In this document: positions 23,726 to 36,773 of the stretch, piece after piece
How positions within the stretch are numbered: position 1 is the first letter of the stretch
How the letters are laid out: each line of letters begins with the position of its first letter
Origin: Hippophae tibetana
Lineage: Eukaryota > Streptophyta > Magnoliopsida > Rosales > Elaeagnaceae
DNA length: 64,000 nucleotides
Reading direction: 5' to 3'
NCBI GenBank assembly: GCA_037013495.1
Contig: CM072807.1
Span: 1,190,501 to 1,254,500 of the forward strand
Translations under genes and position numbers: made by a program
Notes under the pieces: model-generated
The model's database searches: none
What the model was told of the DNA's origin: nothing
What the model saw: the letters and a program-made list of their open reading frames with translations, nothing else

Positions 23726-24615
23726 TTACTGCTTGGGCAAGGGTGCAATCATTGGCTAGATGTAGGGTACTAAGTGCTCTAGATTTTTTAGGACCAAGCA
23801 ATCTGATAGTGGACTTTCTATCATGTTGAATCTTCTAAATGTGGTCATGCATATGTGACCTAGGTACCTGCAAACACAATTTTGTTAGAAAAGTGTTAAT
23901 AAAGCATTTTCTATCTTTTTGTTATAGTAGGGCATTACTTCTATCCTATGTTGATTCTTTATATATAGTATCATATATTACTATCTATCCTTATATGACT
24001 ACCATTATTTTTGGAGCCTTAGGATGAGATAATATGTAGAGGCAACTGTCTTGACCATATATATATAAATGAACTTTTTGAACTTTTATTATAGAGCCTT
24101 CCTAGCCCATGTTTATCTCTTAGATGTATTGTTTTTGGGCTTTTGGTAAATCTCCATAGCCCAAGAGGATTCGGAACACATTTTAGACTTCTGGGTATTT
24201 TGTGAATCTTAATGGCCCATGAGCAATCAAAAAATATTCTGGACCAAGTGTTATCTTTCCTACCCAAGTGTTCTTATATGGGACTTGGGTAGATTTCTAG
24301 AGTACAGTTATGAGGTACTCATATAAATTTGCATATTTTATCTCTTGCATTGATGTTTTGGACATATAAATATATATATCCTTGCCTTAATCCAGGCACT
24401 CATTTACTAAGGTTGTATTGATAATTTTTTTTTAGGTTGCGAAGTACAAAGGACATCACCTGGTTGTGAATTAACTAGCAGCTATGGATAGCTTAAATAT
24501 TTATTTTACTCTTCAAATGCTTTCTCAAAATTTTGGTCCAAGGAAAAAATTAAATTTTTCAGATAATACTTTGAAGAAAGATGCACACTTGTCAGTTGTC
24601 TGTGAGATGAAATGG

Positions 24616-24897
24616 TTAGAAGTATCTACTCTCCCTATCAATCTCTAGATCTATGTCAATCATATCCTTATAGGACCATGCAAACACATATTTATTTTTT
24701 CTTAGGAATTCATCTAACCTTTCATGTTCATCCAATGACAATGATTTACCAACGTGAATAGGCTTGTGAGGCTCATCCTCAAATAGGACCAAGAAACGTG
24801 TTTGTTCTACTAGTTTGGATGTGGGAACGTGCCTTTGGTATGGGTCAAGTTCCTGATCAATCATAATGGTGGATGGAAATTCGTGGGACAAAAGCAA
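24616..24897 (-). pseudogene. Ty3/gypsy polyprotein fragment (protease-RT linker)
   Basis: A 93-codon open frame contains EDEPHKPIHVGKSLSLDEHE followed by LDEFLRKNKYVFAWSYKDM. This matches the linker just before reverse transcriptase in plant Ty3/gypsy polyproteins (pattern L..N.DVFAWS..DMPGI). It stops before any RT catalytic motif, so it is a fragment. It fixes the coding strand of the surrounding LTR element. Confidence 0.8.
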
Positions 24898-25499
24898 CTG
24901 GGGTACACCTCACATAACCAGAGGGTAATTGGTGCATAAAAGTTGTAGGTTAAAGGGTTACCTAGTAGGTGGTTCCAAATGAATCATACCTTGTAGAAGA
25001 CATATATCTCAAACGAATCTCCCTAAGCGGTGGTTCTATTCCTAGGAGGTAATCTCTGATCGGTTTAATCCTAGGTAGAACATTTTCTTAGATAGCACTT
25101 CTTGACTAGCCACCTCTTGGTCGGTGATATTAGACCTACATGGCATTCCCTGGTCACACACCTTTTGGCTGCCAATACTTGGCCTAGCACTCAAGTCCTA
25201 TCTCATATGGTCATCTTGTCAGTCAAGCCTTGGATGTCTATAAGATGATAACTAGTCTAAGAACCAATGGCTCTGGTAAGCATTCCAAGATGGCCTAGAG
25301 TGCATTTTTCATCATTTAGGAAGTGAGATGGCCATGATTTCAAGGGTAAACAGGGACTCAGTAATGATTACCAAGTTGGGAAGTATACCTCAGTTCAACC
25401 TTGGTTTAACCTCTTATAATTGTTCAACAATTCGGTCAATAGTGGTACGAGGAATAATTGGTACCTCATCCTGGACCTTTGGGCTATCATTTGTTACTA

Positions 25500-25590
25500 A
25501 AGTTGCTTGGTTAACATGTCTAGCTTGAATAGAGTGTCCTTATCGGCGTGCCTCATGATGATCGCGTAAGTCACAATGTATAAGAGCCTT
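25500..25590 (-). pseudogene. Trace of gypsy gag C-terminus
   Basis: On the minus strand a frame reads HCDLRDHHEARR, stop, GHSIQARHVNQ. This resembles the YC-LH-DHGH-T--C-QLR segment of plant gypsy gag proteins. It lies between the 5' LTR and the protease-RT fragment, where gag belongs. It is short and interrupted. Confidence 0.45.
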
Positions 25591-26116
25591 TTGGGTTAGT
25601 CCCAGATTGTCCAGAATAGACGATCAGTAGAACTATATTCTAGCATCTAAGGATGGACATCTATGATGGGGAGATAAAGTGTTGTTGGTTACGAGACTAA
25701 GTCTTACTATGGGCGATCAACTTTCCAGCCATGACTTGGATGGCTATGGGTCTAACCTTGATCACTCTAGGCATTGGAAGATGCCTTTGGAATATTTTAT
25801 GGAACCACAATTAGTCCTTGAGCTTGTAGTCCTAGTAGATGCTTCTAGATGGTATGAAGTGTATTTTCCAATATGTTTAGGTGGACTCAAGTTCGAGATC
25901 TAAGAGGATGAAAATAGTGTATTAGAAGATTTTGATGGTCTCTTTTCAGAAAACATTGTTGCTAAGGTCCACGTCTTTTTTTTTCAAATATCTCTTTTTT
26001 TATTTCTTTCTTAACAAATTAAGACCTTGAAGAAGTTTTTTGAAAGTCCTTCAATTTTGAATTTTTTTAAGCCAAATATAACACACTTCTTTCCCACAGA
26101 TGACGACAGATATTAA

Positions 26117-26619
26117 CACAGATTTTTGTTAACATCATGTAGTATTATTCTCCGCAGAATCTACAAGATGAACAAATTGTTAAGACCTTTGATCACCTTT
26201 TGGGTGAGTGTTCCTCGACTCTACGATCCTTAAGTTAATAACTAAAGATATAGGGTAGATGAGATCTTAATTTTGTTATAGTAATTTTATGAAAGGAGAG
26301 TATTTAGTTGTGATTATCTGTTATGGTTGTATGATATTTGATATTAGATATTAGATACTATGTTATGTATATGTGACTATATATAAGGAAAAGAATAAAC
26401 ATGATAATTTATCTCTATTTGATTAAAATTAAGCTATTGTAGTATTATAAATAATTATCTATTATAGACATTTATCTTATAAGACAATTATTTGTTATAG
26501 AGATCTATTTTCTTTAGATATTTATTTTTAATTATCTACTATATTATCTCTTCAAATAGATAAAAATAATCTTTGAGTTTTTATTTCTTTAAAATAACTA
26601 AAATATAATTATTCTCAAC
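26117..26619 (-). repeat. 5' LTR of the gypsy-type element (truncated)
   Basis: This is a direct-repeat partner of 20872-21441. Its right edge is taken at the attctcaacc stretch that matches the tctcaaca end of the other copy. Next to its inner edge the minus strand reads TTAATATCTGTCG, which could be a mutated tRNA-Met primer site (TTGGTATCAGAGC) but matches poorly. Confidence 0.65.
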
Positions 26620-27849
26620 CTAAAGTTTGATTCTTGTATAATAGGAATTTTCTTATCATTTGAAATTTAAATTTTTATATCTAATTAATAACTATAAGAC
26701 ATTGTTTATACTTACAACAATTTCATTCATAAAGTACCACTTACAATAAAAAAGTGCAAGTTTTTCTCTTGTTGAAAATACTACACAATATACAAGTCCA
26801 TTTCATAATATCTAAGTTTTATTGTTAGAGCAATCTAGCAATAAAAAATAGGATACTACCGAATAAAAGTATTCTAGTTTCATAAGTTTTAATTTTAGGT
26901 TTTAATCTAAAATTATAACTTTTTAAAATATATATTTTAATCATTCATCTTTAACATTGTTTTTAATTTTTAAGATTAAAGTATGTGTTATTTTGAAATT
27001 ATAAGACTAAAATATTTTAGTTAAAAATTAGCTATCATTTTATAAAATCAAGGTAACTAAATAAACTATATAAATTAGAAAGAAAAAAAAATACAGTAAG
27101 AATCCCATATTTATTGTAAAATTTACTTAATTTTTATATTTATTATTTATGATAGTTTAATTCTATTTTATTAAAAAAGCGATTGTAAAATGAAAGAATT
27201 AATCTTTTTAATTTATTTTTTATGTGTAAAATTGTACATTTGATGATTAAGTGATGATGAACACGTATATTCCGCCCCTGGTCACCCTCCCTATAAATTA
27301 TTAGGGCATGATATGATTGTTAATATGAAAATAGCAACTCCATACAGAAATAGTCCAGAAAAGCAGGATTACTTTATCAATTATCACTACCTCAATCATA
27401 ATTCAAACTTATTTAAGCCCCATTTTGTACGCTCCTTTCTTTATTTTCTTTCTACTTTTTCCTTTGTTCTTTTTTCCTTCCTTTATGTGATTATTCGTTA
27501 CAATATAATGACGACTTGATGAGTGGTATAAGGTATTTATTTTTCCTTTTCTCACTCATGAAGAAAGGAACAATTTTGGATCCCACTATCCACACCTTTC
27601 CTGGTTTTACAGGACTCCAACTTCTCTTCTTCACACACTCCAACTTCATGTTTACGGCATAATAATAATAATAAGAAGAAGAAGGGGTAACATTGACAAT
27701 AACGTTTGCAATTATGTTAATTACAGAAGATACCAACTAAATCATATTATTCCTTCGGATTATGTTATAAGGTAGATACATACAAAACAGATAAACTCCA
27801 ATAAAAAAAGAAAAAGAAAAAAGAACGAAGTTGTTATTTTCAATCTCAT
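26620..27849. other. AT-rich intergenic DNA between the retroelement and the glucanase gene
   Basis: No supported gene. A small GC-richer patch with a TATAAATTA string occurs at about 27258-27300, followed by a 68-codon frame without any motif. The stretch closest to 27850 is probably the 3' untranslated region of the glucanase gene. Confidence 0.55.
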
Positions 27850-29884
27850 CTAGGAGTTCATAAGAGAAAAGAATATCAAACTAGGGAGAGTTACGACAAA
27901 AAATGCTACTACGTTCACACTGAATCTTAATCTTTCTGCTCCACTTGCTACTTGGGTTGAGTCTACTACTTGCTTTGTCTTTTTACTCACCTTCTTACTG
28001 CACTCAATAAACAACATTTCAAACACTTGTTTCAACCAAAGCATTTTATTATAAACAAATGCTAACGATATTTAAAAACATATTGAGTCTGACCTTCCAG
28101 GAAAAACACATCTCCCGTTACCTGCATGTATGATGCATGAAGAAAAAAGGAATTAAATTAGTAACCACATGAGTGTACTTAATCTGAAGGATATGTACAA
28201 AACAGTACATTGTGAGCTTGTGACATGAGATAAATTAGGCAAACAAAATCTTAAGCCTTGTTAAATTTGGCATAAAATGGAACATAGTTCTCTTATTCAA
28301 CAGGGGAAGTTTCTAGTTGTAACATTTCAATCCAAATTTCTCAATTATAAGCAATAACCAAAATTCCAAAAAGAATAAAGCTATCAATTTCAATTAAAAG
28401 AAGAAGAAAAACAAATATAACTTACTTGGGTCAGTGGTAGTAATCATAGCCACACCTTTGAAGTCGCAAGACTCAGCATTATTGCCTTCTTTCTGGTAAT
28501 AACTATCAAATGCATATGAAGCATGATTTTTAACACTATTAGGATAATAACAAGTCTCTCCTGGTTGAATCTCTGTACAATTAGCTCGTCCTGGTCCACA
28601 TGCCCAATCTAAAGCTGTCTGCAAAGTCTTTGAATCAACCCCATCCATAGCAACACAATAAGTCTGGTTTGTTGTGTCATTAGCCAAAAAAGACCCACTT
28701 TCAGATACATGAAGTAAATAAACGGGCGTTTTATTCCCATTAAACAGACCCCAATTAGCTTCAGAAACTGGAGTTGACCTCAAATCTTCATTGAACAATT
28801 CATATATGTACACACTTGAAGTTGTCTCAGGATGAAAAGGGGTTCCACTACGGTCAAGAACATGCCTAATAAGATTGGAATTATATGTATCTGCATTATT
28901 AATGGTTGCATAAGGCTCTTTAGAATCACCCTTTGAAGGCCAACCACTCTCTGATACAAGAACCGTAACATCTGTAATATTCAAGTTCTTCATGGAAAAA
29001 TAAGCAGCATCAATCATAGCATCAAGCACATTAGTGTAGTGAAGTAAAGTATTGGGGTCAACCATTTCTTTGGAGGGTGTTAATGGTTTAAAAAGAGCAT
29101 TGCCAAGAGGCACAACCCCCTTGTTTTGCATAAACACATAGTAAGGATAAAGATTCAACATCAAAGGAGACCCTGTTTTGGACAAGAATTGAAGCAGAGG
29201 AGTCACATACTGGGTCAAGCTTTGATTAAAGAAAGCTTGAGAAGGTGGAAAAGGGTCAAGAATTACAGAAGCAGAGTGAGGGGTCGAAATCTTGATCTGG
29301 GTATGAAGATTTGCAACAACTAAAGCACTGTAAAGTAATTGAATAGCAGGAAGTAACAAAGGAGCCGAAGAGGGTACTGTGGTTAATACCTCATCTCCCA
29401 CTGAGATTCCAACAATAAGCGTTTCAGGGTAAGCGACGACGTTTCGGCCGATCCAAGTTGCGGCAGTTGTATTCGAGGAACCGATTGCAAGAAGCTGGTT
29501 ATTGGGCACACTGACGATGACCCGGATCTTGGAATTAGCCAAAGCTTTGAGAATGTCAGGGTCGGCATCGTAGAGACGAATATGGTTGATCTTTTGAACT
29601 AGGAGGAACGAAACCAATTTAGAAGGTGATGGCAGATTCGAAACGTCAGTCCCAATGTTCACACCTACATATGGCTCAGTTTCTTGTTCTTGTTTTTGCT
29701 GCTTAATCTTGGTGATTATGGGGGAAGAATTAGCTGAAAACCCATCAAGAAAAATGTTAGAAAGAGTAAAGGGAAAATTTTCGAAGTGGGGTTTGTGGGC
29801 ATTACCTTGTGAGAAAGTGGAAAGTAGAGTGCAGAGAAAGAAGGAGTGGAAGATAGTGAGAAGAGTGATATTAGTGTTTGCCAT
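27850..29884 (-). CDS. GPI-anchored glucan endo-1,3-beta-glucosidase (GH17 + X8)
   Basis: Three exons give 544 aa: 28426-29884, a 28-nt microexon 28094-28121, and 27850-27997. The frame is continuous at both junctions (AG-T and GGA-AGT serine codons). Residues 1 to about 27 form a signal peptide. A Gln/Lys-rich linker follows, then GH17 from YVGVNIGTD (about residue 72) with the proton donor in ISVGDEVL (Glu165) and the nucleophile in VSESGWP (Glu312). The X8/CBM43 domain starts near NQTYCVAMDG (about 406), with Cys residues up to RCVFPG. The last exon encodes a Ser-rich stretch (STQVASGAERL) and a hydrophobic end, the layout of a GPI-anchor signal. The family hydrolyses beta-1,3-glucan (callose) at the plasma membrane, wall or plasmodesmata. 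The first in-frame ATG was used; an upstream TTG extension is not credible. Confidence 0.93.
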
Positions 29885-30059
29885 TGAAGAGGAGCTCAAG
29901 CTTTGCTCCTTCAGACAGTGGTTCTGGTTGAGCTACAGATTCTTGCATTATCTTCTCAGTTTTCTTTTGCCTTTTATCCTTTCCAGCTTCTTATTACTAT
30001 TTCTTGACATTAACTTCCCTTCTTCTTTGTTTCTTTGTAAATGGGTTTGAACTGTTGAA

Positions 30060-33000
30060 CCAAGAGAGATCTGCTTTGTAAAGAAGATGACGACAGTAAT
30101 CGAAAACATACGTGTTGTTTGCCTTTTAAGCTTATTGCAAATTTGCGATGTGATCTGTGATCATGTGAGGAGGGATGGCTTTTTTTTTTAAACTATTATA
30201 ATTAATTATATATGATGTGTATATTATTATAATATTAAAATTGGTTAATTAAAATTAAAATTATATTAATTTATGTACATATATAATTATATATAAAAAT
30301 ATATTTTTAATAATAAAATAGATAGTATTTGAAATAATCTTTTATTTTAATTAAAAATAAAAATTATTTATTTCAAACATTCTCTTTCTTTCTTTTTTCT
30401 ACCTTCTCAATCATTTTTGTTTCTTTCTTACTTGCCTCACAGTCTAAAATAATTATTCTATTTTAAATTATAGAAAGAGAAAGGGGAAAGAGAGAGGAGA
30501 GATAAAGAAAAAGTGTTTTTGGAGTAAAAGTTAAAAATTATGGTTTTTATACTACTCAAAATAGATGCAATGTAAACATAAAATTAAAAGGAAAAAGGGA
30601 AGAGGAGTTAAAACAATTGAAAATTAAATATCCACTATTTTTCTCCTATTAAAAGTTTTTAATTAAAAAGAGGAGTAAAATTTATTAATAAAATATTTAT
30701 TTATTATATAGTCAGTGATTAAAATGTATTAATACTCACTGTTTTTTATATTTTTATTATTAAAAAAAATATTATAAATCATTTTACATTTAATATCATT
30801 TAAATTAAATTATAACTATTTAAATTCATTTAATATTAAACATCATCTAAATATTATAGTATTATTTTTGTTATTATAAATTTAGATATTTTTTTATTGT
30901 AATTTTTAAATAAAAAAACTTTTCTCTTTTTTTTAATAAATTTCTAAATAAATTCCTCTTTTTTATATAATTTTGAACAAATATGACAAAATCGGAGTAA
31001 AAAAATCTATATTAGTATAATTTATAAAATATATAAATATAAAGATATATTTATCTATCTATATTATATAAAAAAAAGTTTAAATAATGTTTATAAATTT
31101 TTGAATAAATACTTAAAATATTAGTTGTAAGCTCGAATTTTTAGATAACAAGAACAAATTTATTTTTAACATTTTAATAAATTACATAAATACATATCTT
31201 TAACAGTGATACATGCATTTATTAGTAATATACACTTTGAAAAAAGCACGTTGTATATAACACTTTATATTATAAATAATTATCTATTTAAATAAAATTA
31301 AAAATATATATAAAAATAGTGGGAAAACTTAGATTCTATTTATTTTAAATTAAATTATGGTATAAGATACTATAAATTATTTGCAAAAAAAAAATTAAAA
31401 GTAAATACAAAAATATATGGAATATTTAGATATCTACTTACTTTAAATTATATTCTAGTCCAAGATACTATAAACTATTTGTAAAAAAAAATTATTATAT
31501 AAAGTTGTAATGAAACTAGTGTAAATTGGAAACAAGTAAAAAGGTTCACTAATCAATAGAGAGAGAGAGAGAAAATAACGATTGAACTAATATTAATTAA
31601 TAAAATTAATAAAGCTCCGATCCACTTTAATTAACACTAAAAAATAGAATTTGAATCACCATTTAAATTTTTTCTATGATTTTTTTATTGGAGAATTTCT
31701 AAATTATAACATATTTTTCTTCCTAGAGACAGATGATTTATATAAATTAGATAAAATATAATCTTTTTTTTTAGTGAAATACATTAGACTAGCAATTAAA
31801 AATAAATAGAAATTGTATTCTGAATTTTTTTTTAAAAAAATATACGATTAAGCCCATTCTAAAATATCTCACTTACTTTGAACAGAGTGAAAGTAATATA
31901 TATTTTTTGTCACGTCCAATCAATAGCAAATCACCTCTAAAGAGGGACCATTGTATTAAAAGGATGCAGCTTTTGTATTAAAAGTTTCTCTAAATAAACG
32001 CTAAATGTAAAACCAAATGTAACTAAGGGATAACATCATACCAAATTTAATATAATATTATTTGTTTATGTGATATATTTACATGTTTTTTTAATAAAAT
32101 ATTAAAAATATTAAAATATTATTTTAATTAAATATAATATTTAATTCATATAATAAATTTTTAATTTTTTTAGTGAGAATATAATTTTATAAGTACCAAA
32201 ATAATGCAATAGACAGAAGATATTATATCGGTAGAGAATTGCTATTGTTATTTATCTCATTGAAGATGCAAACATAAATAGGACAAGGGATGACGAGAAT
32301 AAAGTAATTTATCTTATTTAATTTTTTATATTAAAAATTATGTTATTTTATCGTTTAGTTTTAAATAAGTGATCAATAAAGTATAAATTATATTACCTTA
32401 ATAATTTTTTTAAATTATTATTATTTTATATCAAAAATTTAAAATACCATTAAAATATAAGTCTTTAACAATAATAAAAATGAAATTTAATATAAAATGT
32501 TTTAAAAAAAATAAAAAACTATTTAAATATATATTTTAATTAAAATTTAAAATTAATAAAATAATGATAATCAACAAATGTTAATAAATAAAATTTTAAT
32601 TTTTTTTAATATTAATTATGATTTTTATATTGTTAAAATATCGTAATTTAATTACTTTTAATTATTTCACAAAATAATATAATTTATTATTAATAAGTTA
32701 TTTTTTAAAGTTAAGTGAGAATATTTTGATTGAGCACGTCATTTTATTTTTCGTCACAAAGTGTACGAGTCTTTTGACAAATTATATTTAATTATAAACT
32801 TAATGCTTATTATCTTCTCGTGAGTGATACAACTTCAATCATTCTTTTATTTAGAAGAAAACTTTATTATTCGATTTGAAATGATGTATGGTGAATATCA
32901 TTAGCAATATAAAAACTTCAAATAATAATTATTAACCAGTTCTTATAATGTATTGGTTAGATGTAAAAACTTTAAGTTAAGAATATACATAATATTATAA

Positions 33001-36000
33001 TCTTAAAAAAATTATTATTATTTTCAAGCTTTATAATCATTTATTTATTTTCTTATAAATACACATCAAACTTTTTATATATCAACTGAAAACATCTAAC
33101 TCTCTTAATTTTTAGTGGATAATATAGATATTTTTATTTTTATAAAATTAATATAAAAAGTTATATTTTGACAATTAATTTAAATTTAAGTCAATTTTTG
33201 TACATGTTAATCATATAATTAAATTTATAAAATTATATAATAATGATAATAATAATAATAATTAATAGAAAAAGATGTTGGTTTAGAAAATAAGTTTATT
33301 TAGAGAATGAATGACAAATATTATAATTAAAATAAAAATTAACGTGGAAGAAAATATTTTAAATAACTTATATATTAATATACAAATATATATACTAACT
33401 AATAAGATACTAAGATAAAGAGGGATTTGAATACATTGATTCGTTCACCTTGGCTATAAATATCCGTATTGCGCAAGTTTAAAAATAGATTCGAAAACGT
33501 TTTACTTTCAATTTATTATTTTAAAAATTTAAATTAATTTGTTATGTATTTAATTTTAAATTGATTAATTATTTTAATTAATATTTTTATACTTAAACGA
33601 ATAAGAGATGGGTATAAAATTCCTCTCTCAGTGAAATCGCGCGAGGTGATTTATTATGTCAATTTAAAGTCAACATGGATATATAAAAGGGAAATTTATA
33701 TAATTCATCCAAACTGTTTTACATCAAATAAATAAATTATAAGATACAAATTAATAAAAATATCAACATACAAACATCGTCATCATCTTTTTTAACGATA
33801 ACATCCATAATAATCATCTCTTTTATAAATTTTTATTTATTTAATTAAATTATTTTTAATAATGTTTTTATGCTTTCAATCGATATACTTAGAATTCGTA
33901 TCTTTAATGTATGAACAATTCTAATAAAAGAGTTAATAAATAAATATCTAAATCTAGAATAAAAAATCATGCTAAAAACTAATATCAAAAGCATATTAAA
34001 ATAAGTCTAAGTGAAAAATAAATTTAACTGAATTAAAAATTAGGCAAAAATTTGTTTGCATAATTGTTAAATGGGTAAGATTTTTTGCTTAACTCAATGT
34101 ATAGTTTTTTAAATAAATTTGACAGCACAAACTTAAATTTTCTATATCATTTAATTATCTCTAGTTATATCACACATATAATATTAAAATCATGGTAAAT
34201 ATAGAGAACTAAGATGAAATGATTTGATGACAATATTTTTGAGAAAAAAAAAGGATAAATAAGAAAATATATCTCAATTAAGGATATAAAAGGATTACTT
34301 AAATAAAGTAAAATTAATATATACATGTTTTAAGTTGGTTCAATTTTTGGTATTTTACTTTTTTAAAACTAATAAAATTAAATAAATTATAATAATTTCC
34401 TACACTCATAATTTGACTGAATTGAATATGTTCTAATAATGTTTTTATATTGATAAAGAATTAACAAATCACCGCACAATACCTTAATTCAAATCTATCA
34501 ATCCCAAAAGTAATAATTTTGTACATCCTAGTTAGAGTGGAACACCATACCCAACAGAGTTGGTCAAACCATTGATATTGACCCTGGTTTGGGAGCGGAC
34601 AAGTGGCTACATTACCTTATTACTATTCTTTTCTAGTGTCAGTTAATTTTATTATTTTAAAAAAGAGTAATTAATTAAAGAATATATTATTTTAATACTT
34701 TATTATTAAAATATTATTTTTAGACTATTTTTTAACAAGAATAAACGCGTTAAATATAATAAGAAAATATTTTTAAAAACATAAAAATAATAATATTCTA
34801 TTTTTTATTAAATATATATTTTAATTATTAAAAATTAAAAAATTAATATAATAATATAATAAAATACTAAAACGAATATTCTATGATGTTTTCATATAAA
34901 TAGTCATTTTATTATTATCAAAAAATTAGGTTTAATTTTGTTTTAATAACTTAATACAAAAAATTAATAAAAATATTAAAGTAATATAATTTATTTTTAA
35001 TTGACACTTTTTTTTAAATTAAAAGATTAAATGTAATTATTTATAATCTAAAGAATCAAATTAAAATAACGATAGAAAATTATTATGATATTTTTTCTTA
35101 AAATTATAAAATTAATATTTTTAACTTTTAAAAATTTACAATTAACTTTAGCATTTAGCATTGAAAAAGTTGAAACCAAAAGAGTCAAGGTCTTTATCGT
35201 AATTCTTTTAGAAACATACTTTAATAATTTAATTTTTATGAGTGTAGGAAATCTAATTACTTAGAAAATTTAATAAACTAAAATCCATCGGTATATAAAA
35301 TAAAATCAAACAGAAAACCAAACTTCTTGTCAATTAGTTAGCTTTATTAATTCGATTTAGATAATCATCATATTATTATTTAAATAAAATCATTAAATTT
35401 AAATATTTAATCTAAAATTAAACATACATAATAATAAAATTTAGTTAACTTACTACTCAACAGATAAAAGTCAACTATGGTTTAATACTTAAATTATATA
35501 TAATTAATATTAATATATTTTTTTAATAATTCAATTAGCTTAGGTTTACACTGTTTTTTTCTATAACAAACTTAAACAGAATCGATTTTTTTGGTTTTGA
35601 AAAAAAAAAAAACCTAACAGAAACGTCAACCTAGAAGGTTTAGTTCATATTCAACCAGATCAATTTAATCCATTTTATAATATTTATGTCCATCATTAGA
35701 TATACACCTATAACTTTATAATTCTTAAAAATATATACCGTAATCTTTTATATTTTAAGGTATATATCTAAAGTATACTAATTCTCTATAAATATTCAAA
35801 GTATTTTTTTTTAAGAATAAATTTTGAAAAATAAAATACAAAAATAAAAATAAAAAGAATTTAAAATTTTCAAATTTAATAAATAATATATGTTTGAAAA
35901 AATACTAAAAATAAAAATAATAATAAAAAATTAATTTATATTTTTAAATTTTATGTTTTTTAATTATTTTTACATTTTATATGTCATCATAATTTTTAAA

Positions 36001-36600
36001 AAAATAAAATTATGGCTTCTAAAAAAATTAGTAAAATTAGTAATTTTTTTATATTTAAAAATCAAATTTTTAATATACATTAAAAAATATATTGTTTTTT
36101 AATTTTATTTTTCAAAATTTTGAATTTATTCTTTGAAAAAGACTGTAGTATATTGAAATTTTTAAAGAATTAAAAAAATCTAGATATATATTACTTTAAA
36201 AATTAGAGAATTAAAGCAATTAAAGTTTATATACTTTAAAAAAAAGTCGATAAATTACAATACTCAAGAATCTCAACCCAAACAAAAACCTTTACAATCA
36301 AAAATAAAACTAGTACAATAATATAAACTCCTAAAGACCCTAAAGATGAGGGTTGAAACCTATCAGTGTAGTCAGTGCTGATATGTAGGATAAATAATTT
36401 AAAAAAAAATTCACAGAATCCTTTACTCGCCACTAAAATGCAAGTAAAATTGCATAAACCCTTCAAGGATCAAATGGCATTACAGGTCAAGAAATACCAA
36501 ATTCTATATGCGCAAAAAGGAACTTCAAACCCCATAAGAAGAAAGCAAGATCGCAAAACTAAAGCCAATAACTATATATATATTTCACACGGTACATAAT
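30060..36600. other. Long AT-rich gene desert
   Basis: About 6.5 kb of very AT-rich DNA separates the glucanase promoter side from the 3' side of the APS reductase gene. Open frames are short and lack motifs. Small landmarks are a (GA)n run at about 31558-31573, an (ATA)n run near 33240-33260 and a GC-richer islet at 34535-34625. I see no gene. Confidence 0.65.
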
Positions 36601-36669
36601 ATGACAACCTACGCTTAATAAGGCCAGGGCCGCTATGCTTTGCCAACAGAAAATTGGCTTCATCTCCCA

Positions 36670-36675
36670 TTTATT
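36670..36675 (-). terminator. Candidate polyadenylation signal of the APS reductase gene
   Basis: AATAAA on the minus strand, about 100 nt past the stop codon, is in the usual range for a plant 3' UTR. Confidence 0.4.
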
Positions 36676-36773
36676 ACATAACAAAAGGGAAGAAGGCAGA
36701 TATCTTCAACCTCAATCAACTAACTGTTCTGTTCTACCTACAGTTCTTGTAAAGAACCTTCTCATGAATTTTA

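Larger units (their letters stand above)
20872..26619 (-). mobile_element. Decayed Ty3/gypsy-type LTR retrotransposon
   Basis: Two diverged direct repeats bound a 5.75-kb element: 20872-21441 and about 26117-26619. Coding traces (a gag C-terminus at about 25.5-25.6 kb and a protease-RT linker at 24.6-24.9 kb) read on the minus strand, so the right repeat is the 5' LTR and the left one the 3' LTR. In that orientation the left LTR begins TGTTGAG and ends TCAACA, a 6-bp terminal inverted repeat. It is directly preceded by a purine-rich tract (AGAAAGTATGGGGGATGA), as expected of a polypurine tract. Reverse transcriptase, RNase H and integrase are not recognisable; that space (21.5-24.6 kb) holds tandem repeats instead. 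No 5-bp target duplication was found. Confidence 0.75.

Noticed and set aside
27313..27519. 68-codon frame shortly after a TATAAATTA string
   Set aside because: The TATA-like string is only about 20 bp from the ATG, and the peptide has no recognisable feature.
29655..30050. 131-codon plus-strand frame with a hydrophobic end
   Set aside because: It overlaps the start of the glucanase gene on the opposite strand and shows no motif.
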